NCBI GenBank assembly: GCA_036172665.1
Contig: CM069872.1
Span: 43,634,101-43,698,100 of the forward strand
Length of the DNA: 64,000 bases
Origin: Prosopocoilus inquinatus
Taxonomy: Eukaryota > Arthropoda > Insecta > Coleoptera > Lucanidae
Reading direction: 5' to 3'
Shown: positions 58,186-64,000 of the stretch, piece by piece
Numbering within the stretch: position 1 is the first letter of the stretch
Layout: the number at the start of each line of letters is the position of its first letter
Notes under the pieces: model-generated
Seen by the model: the letters and a program-made list of their open reading frames with translations, nothing else
Told to the model about the DNA's origin: nothing
The model's database searches: none
Made by a program: the position numbers and the translations under genes

Positions 58186-58343
58186 ATTGATGATTGATTG
58201 AGTGTCAATACAGTAATTCTTTTCGGTTTATGGCGTCATTGGGCGCCATAGACACAATAAATGACTATTTTGGACTAGGTCCAACTCGTAGTTAAAGCAG
58301 GCTACCCAAGCGCAAGCTAAATTTTGCATCTATTGGACGGATC

Positions 58344-58550
58344 AGTACACAGAGAATAAATCAATAATAAAAAGTAACACAAATTGTAGTCAGAATGAAG
58401 ACAGAAACAAATTGTAGCAAATATTAGCACAATTGTAGTAAATAGTCCGACAATTGTGCGAATACAATACAATTGTGCTACAATTTGTTTCTGTCTTCAT
58501 TGTAACTACAATTTCTGTTACTTTTTACTATTGGTTTTTCTCTGTGTACT
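58344..58550. mobile_element. foldback element, 207 bp
   Basis: Ends agtacacagagaataaatca and ttggtttttctctgtgtact pair, continuing through aaaaagtaacacaaattgta and atgaagacagaaacaaattg against their complements. The centre has several caattgt words. Arms are about 90 bp. Confidence 0.85.
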
Positions 58551-59190
58551 CAAGTTTTAAAGTACGACCATCTGGTCACAAGTCTGACGATGAATTGGAT
58601 GGATTAGATCGTGGTTAGCCTTTTTCGATAACAAGTCGGACGCAGCCTTTGTTTATGACTTCTTGTTTTCTCTTTTGTTTTTGGCCTTCGGTTAATTGCC
58701 TAGATATTCTTCCATGCTTTCTTGTTATTTTCTTAAATGTATTTGTATCACGGCGATGAATTAATCAGTAGGGCGTTGGTTTGTCTGGAATTTGAATGAC
58801 CTGAGTTCTTGCTCGTATTCATATCCGCTCAGAAACGGAAGTCGTTTATAAATTAATAGGAGATATTTTATGATCTTTTGCGTATTTTGTATTTATATTT
58901 CGTATTAATTATTGGCCTCGTATTTACATTCAGCATTGTTATTAAAATGGAGGAACATATTTTGGTTTTGGTGTTTCTCTTTCTATATCTTTGTTCCGGA
59001 TGAAGCTTGTCGCGATAAACATTTACTGTGAATTGTTCACAATAAGTTCAATATGATTATTAGTTTTTACTTTGAACAACTTACTGACGTTTATGTAGAC
59101 TCATACGTTTTGAATTTTTAGTTTTTATTTTATGAAATAAATTTTTGTACGGAATTTCGGTTTCTTACAAAATCAGATGTAACTGATATA
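58551..59190. other. gene-free stretch
   Basis: AT-rich, without supported features. Confidence 0.4.
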
Positions 59191-59315
59191 GGCCTGATTT
59201 CTTCACCTACGGATAAATTTATCTGCCAGATAGTATCCTCGGAATCGATGCAATGGTTTCCAAAGATAATACCTGGCAGATAAGTAAATTTATCAGGAGG
59301 TGAAGAAATCGGGCA
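59191..59315. mobile_element. foldback element, family B copy 2
   Basis: The left end ggcctgatttcttcacctac and right end gaggtgaagaaatcgggca match the element at 42683-42809. The inner atctgccagatagtatcctc / aagataatacctggcagat arms are also shared. The two copies differ by substitutions and small indels in the loop. Confidence 0.85.
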
Positions 59316-61120
59316 AGAGAAGTATTCAGAATTGTTTGCTGCTGTAGATAGTATCTGTTTTTTTTTTCAATCAGCAGTAATGATAAATGTGTCCCCAACG
59401 AAATGAAACGAATTAGAAGCTGTGGTGAATAGAGTTGTAATAAAAAAACAGCAACTGCAATGAACTTTACAATGTTTCTAATGAAACGAATTGTGGTGTT
59501 GCCATCGACAGTCCGGGTAAAATATTAGTGCACGGGGAGAGCAGACGTTTCCCTCATAAATCTAAAGCTTTCCGGTTGCCACGAGTGTTGTAAAACGAAG
59601 TAGGTGGGCGAAGCTTTTACTTGGCGTGTTTTATACGTCCGCGCGCACTCGGTATTATTTCAACTTAGATCTATTTTACGCTTCACTAGCTGCGGGCATG
59701 TAAAAGTTCGCCGCTGAAAAATCTTCACGTTTCAGAGCAGGTTTTCGCTTTTTCATTCTCGCCCAAGCTCTTTTCAGTTTCCTTTCGACGTATGAATTAA
59801 TGATCAGTTTGACTTGGCTCCGAGATTCGGCCGGTGGAAAATTATTAAGCGAAGTTTTAGCGTAATTTTATTAATGAGAGGCCAGCCCTCTAAATACGTC
59901 CAACGTTAAATAATGGGCTTGCTTTTAAGGGTATATCGTAAATATGCTGAGTTACGTTGTGTGTTTCGGATCTTCGCAATCTGAAAGCAAGAACCCGCAT
60001 AATTTGTTATCAGATTGAAATAATGCATGCGTAAAATTCGCAGACCTAAAGGGATAAGCTGCTTGCTTGGTTGAAGGCATAAAGTTAATAATAAACGAAG
60101 AACGGACATTACTAATGCACTACAGAAATGTTTATAAGTAATCATATCATCTGCCCCAATTGCATGACCGTACCGTTTTAATCTCCAGACTGAAATCGTA
60201 TAACATGCTTTTATAAAGCATACGTTAATGGGGGGTGAATTGTGGAAGGAAGTAGCACCTTTCGCCCCAAGTAGAATTTCAAGAAATCACATTTCAGAAA
60301 ACTCAATAAACGTCAAACGTTTAAGACAAAGTTGGCCACTAATTACTTTAAAGTCAATTCCGTGATCGAGTTAGCACGAAAAGTTATAATAAGCCAGACC
60401 AAAAACGTGCAAAACGAACGATAAAATGTTCCTTGTTATTAATTACCTTAATACTTAATGGCTCGTTCAGATTCTACCCTTAGTACGCCTTTCATATTAC
60501 TTACTTTTTTACTTTTAAATAAAATCGATAAATTTATGAATTGTAAGTAAGAATATGAAACCAAAACCGCAAGAAAAGTGTTATAAATATTCTAAGCGGT
60601 GGAATACAATAGATTTAAATTTTGCAATTCTGCGTTGGGCGTCTATACAAAAGAAAATTTCCCGAAGAACTTTCCGACGCAGATTAAATTTCATTCCGTT
60701 CGAAATATGTTGATTTACTTGCCAGTTTCTTTCTCGCGAAAAATTTCGCATTCAAGTAATAATACCTTAGAGAGGAGGCCCGCGAAGCCTCCATTTCGCT
60801 CCGGCTTCCTGAAAAGAGATTTTTCACGAGCTCGTTGTGTTTCTGCCTTGTATTGCATTGATTGCGACCGTAACAAAAGCAAAGTGCGCTATTGCTTTGT
60901 GTGTTTTAGAGGAAACTGTGAGCGCTTTTCCTATTTTCCTTTTTTAATGTTGATGTAGCCAGTAGGGAATGTTTATGTTTCGTGCTTTGTAAGCGCCGCG
61001 TACATTTTTTTGAAAGCGATGAAATGTGGAAGGCAAATGCCTCTGAGGTTTAGTTTTAACATGCATAAATAAAATCAGATCATGAGACATGGATGCCATA
61101 GATTAACTGAATACTTTCCT
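59316..61120. other. gene-free stretch
   Basis: No gene, RNA or repeat could be supported. 59500-59880 and 60590-60960 are CpG-richer. The latter holds a 119-codon frame with no recognised similarity and no splice context. Confidence 0.35.
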
Positions 61121-62790
61121 GTTTAAACCAGGGACTTACACACTGTAATAATATTGACAACGTAAAAGTGAGAATGTATCTAACCGAAATTAATTTCGGT
61201 AACAAAATTTGTCAGATGTTCTCAAATCATAATCGTTATAATACCCTTATATTTAATAATATTTCGGTTAATACTGTTATTACTATTTCGGTATGAGAAT
61301 TACGTTTACGAAATATTATTTCGGTTAATACTGGTATTATTTCGGTATGAGAATTACGTTTACGAAATATTATTTCGGTTTTAATATAAGGGTATTATAA
61401 TGATTAGGATTTGAGAACATCTGACAAATTTTGTTACCGAAATTAATTTCCATTTATTTCAATCGAAACTGACTTGTAACTAATTTATTGCATTTACAAA
61501 TAGAATGTTTAAGAGAAGCATCGCAAGGAAGCTTTTCTGTCGCGACAGCAAATAAAAGCATTTCTTTCATTCATTCATTACCAAAGGGGTGACCATGACA
61601 ATAATAAATTTATAAATAGGAAAGACATGTACAAAAATTAAATCGCAGCAACAAATGTGTGTAGCCCTATTGCAAGCCTGATCCTTTTTTTATGCGTTCC
61701 ACTTGCTTAGTTAATTCGTCCTTGAATGCAGTAAGCATTATAAGTATGATCACGACCAATTAGCAGGCCTAGGCGCATTTTAGGCGGAAGGTTTCGTCAA
61801 ATATACGAGGAACTACTAATATGCTGAAGCGATTACAGTCGGAAAAAATTTTAATCTTTAACGCGTCTGCCCTGTAAAAACAAAACAATAAACCAGTCGA
61901 AGCCCGAGAAGTCTATGCGGCACGCAGTAACTACTACAGGTCTGGTCGACTGGATATAAAAACTTGTTTACATAACCGATTCATTTCGAAATGAACTCGC
62001 ATTCTTCTTACAGTGACGGCGCTATAATTGATATGAATTAAATGTATTATACCAGTTTTTTTTAAAGTTACATTAAAGAATTATAATGTTTTCATAATTA
62101 TTAATTTGAAAGAAACTATAAAGGCAAATATGTTACATACGTCATTTACATCAAACGGTTGTTTCTGATGCAACGAGCGCGAGGGTGAAAGTGCCTGGGG
62201 CATAAAAGCCGTTCAGCGGCGACATTGAAATCTACGCCGCTGCTCTGTTTATCTATACTAGTTTATACCAGATATCCTAGGAATGTCCGACCCTTGCTAA
62301 TTAGTTAAGTATTATAAATAAGATTCATTTTATTGTACTACTAGAACCCTTGCGAGCTTGTTTACACGTTTTTTAGTTATTTAATATTTTTATTGCACCA
62401 GAGCCGAAGTCGCTCTTAAAACGTAACAGCGGTGCGCAGTTGGATTTCGGATTATACAAAGATGGTTATTCCATACCTAGAAAAATCGTTTGATGCGCTC
62501 ATGGTTTACCGCCACGTACTGTTTAAGAAAATTCTTATCATGAAATTTCTGACTTTAACCTAAGTAGTATTCCGTTGTTAGTAAAACCAAAATATTATTC
62601 CGGTATATAAGAATTACGTTACCGAAATTATTATTAATTTCGGTATATGCATAACGGTATTTAACGGTAACGTTTTCAGTTGCCTTAACCAATTCCTATA
62701 TCGAAGTAATTTGGGTTAAAATATAAACCGAAATAAAATAATGGTGTGATACCGGTACTTTGAATAAGAGTACGAGTCCCTGGTTTAAAC
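61121..62790. mobile_element. composite inverted-repeat element with ACCGAAAT repeats
   Basis: The 16-bp word gtttaaaccagggact at 61121-61136 is present as a perfect inverse at 62775-62790. Both sub-terminal regions contain many copies of accgaaat/atttcggt: 61183-61447 on the left, 62595-62745 on the right. A ggtatgagaattacg-type word on the left matches ggtatataagaattacgtta on the right. The middle (61450-62560) has no recognisable gene. Confidence 0.55.
61187..61449. repeat. hairpin with internal tandem duplication
   Basis: Arms of about 70 bp pair: gaaattaatttcggtaacaa, gtcagatgttctcaaatc and taatacccttatatt against their complements at 61388-61447. Between the arms a 54-57-bp unit containing ggtatgagaattacgtttac is repeated twice in tandem. 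It lies within the left part of the composite element. Confidence 0.8.
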
Positions 62791-64000
62791 TTGTCAGGTC
62801 ATGTATTAAAAAAGTATAAATTAAAAAAAAAAAACAATTTGATTTGGTTTAAATAATCATCAAAGTAAAAGAAATTAACTGCTGTAATTATACGTAATCA
62901 ATTTGGTTCTAATAAATTAATTTAAAGATAAAAAGATACGATTATCTAAGAATACATTTTCGGCATGGTACTTTTCTTGAAAACAAAAGAAAATATTTAC
63001 AGGTAATAATATTTACAAAAAAACAAAAATAAAAAAAAAAGTTTACAAAATTTATGCAAAACCATGAACCTCGGAACGCTAACAAATAGGTTTGCGTGAA
63101 TTTCTGGAGGTTCCACAGAACTTAGCGAAGTGTCCGGAGGATTTTAGGAGAGCGAGTTACAGCTAGAACGGCAGCGAAAATCCTGGCTGTGTGCGACAGA
63201 GTTCCTGGAAAAGTGCAGGTGCGACGCCGGTACTGGAGCCTGATAGAGAGGTTAAGGTGGGTTTGGGGATCGTTAAGGAAAGCCTCAATCTGCCTACTGT
63301 TTCTCTGAGTTTAGTTCAGTTCACAACTGCAAAGAAAGACATCCATTCAGCATATACGCGAAAGTTCCGCTTCTGAAATCACAATCACGATGGGCCCTTT
63401 GGTTTGGGTCTACATGTATTCCGCCTTGATTCTGTATGGATTCTAAGTACTCGTGTCAGGGGCTCCGCTTTTGACGTCACAGACGCGGCAGGGTTGCGAA
63501 GCCGAACTCGCATCGGTAGCGCTCTGCGAATAGGCGTGGCCTCGTCTAAGTGGAGTCGATTTGAAGGTGTTCCCAGTGATTGATTTGCATGTAATTAAGC
63601 TTAATTGATAGAGAAAGAGGAAAGGGTTCGAATGATATAAGAATCCGCGGTATGAGTTTCGTTTAATCGTTGAAAATAGGGATGAAAGTTTGAAACATTT
63701 TCCGTGGAATAACAATTTTTCCGGGTTGCTGATATTTCATAGGAATATAGGGGAATGTGTGCCTAACACAAAGTGCTGACAAAGTATCAGGAAAATCAGA
63801 GTAATTAGTATTTGAATCATGCCATTGTTTGGCTCCGCCGTGCTAGCTTTCTATGGTCGCACACGACGCCTACGATCCCTGCAACTTTCTATTTTAAACG
63901 CTAATTCCATGCAAAACAATTATACTAAGTAAATATAAGGAATTACATCAAATAATGTAGTAGCAATTGACTCTTGTCCGATGAAAATTGTAAGTTAAGA
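62791..64000. other. gene-free stretch to the window end
   Basis: 62810-63060 is very A-rich. 63120-63560 is CpG-richer with a 61-codon plus frame and a 90-codon minus frame, neither recognised. Confidence 0.35.

Noticed and set aside
58755..58860. Possible tRNA or SINE (cagtagggcgttggtt, gagttcttgctcg)
   Set aside because: A- and B-box matches are poor and no cloverleaf can be drawn.
62190..62235. TATA-like ggcataaaagc followed by GC-rich sequence
   Set aside because: No downstream gene or exon, and it lies inside a repeat-bounded element.
1..64000. CRISPR arrays, bacterial operons, prophage or functional tRNA/rRNA genes
   Set aside because: No regularly spaced short repeats with unique spacers, no ribosome-site-led gene strings and no complete tRNA fold were found; spliceosomal introns show a eukaryotic nuclear genome.

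Overview
The window looks like nuclear DNA from an insect, most likely a holometabolous species and plausibly a beetle; the order is inferred, not shown. It is AT-rich, has very long introns, and carries only two recognisable host genes in 64 kb. The rest is unique-looking AT-rich DNA littered with decayed transposons and short inverted-repeat elements.

Host genes. (1) The C-terminal half of a membrane-bound alkaline phosphatase lies on the + strand as three exons: 10617-10757, 30078-30272 and 38976-39481. Introns of 19.3 kb and 8.7 kb separate them. The splice phases agree, the metal-ligand motifs are intact, and the last exon ends in a hydrophobic GPI-anchor-like tail. The N-terminal half, including the catalytic serine, must lie upstream of position 1 or was not found. 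(2) A compact three-exon Ly6/uPAR-type gene of 151 codons lies on the + strand at 43654-44222, about 4.2 kb downstream. It has a signal peptide and a GPI-like tail.

Layout. 1-10616 is AT-rich sequence upstream of the first visible exon. It holds a SINE-like fragment, several inverted-repeat elements, a 263-bp tandem duplication and a pogo-like end. 10758-30077 is one intron. It holds a 5'-truncated LINE with a 17-bp target-site duplication, several hairpin elements, a PIF/Harbinger-derived element with a TTA duplication, a piggyBac pseudogene, an 824-bp CAG/GCA-rich foldback, a 464-bp duplication and an array of six units of about 300 bp. 30273-38975 is the second intron, with mariner remnants, a LINE fragment, a GC-box-flanked element with a FLYWCH-like finger remnant, and a 439-bp inverted-repeat element. 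39482-43650 is downstream and intergenic, with nested hAT-like ends. 44223-64000 has no host gene I can recognise. It contains a mariner pseudogene, two abutting MITEs, a triplicated ORF-bearing repeat, an R1-like LINE fragment, a cluster of four foldbacks at 57.6-59.3 kb, and a composite element at 61.1-62.8 kb.

Several repeat families occur twice or more in the window, sometimes in opposite orientation, so they are genuine dispersed families. I saw no CRISPR array, bacterial operon or defence system. The most distinctive feature is the density and variety of long hairpin elements, many inside alkaline phosphatase introns and therefore presumably transcribed.
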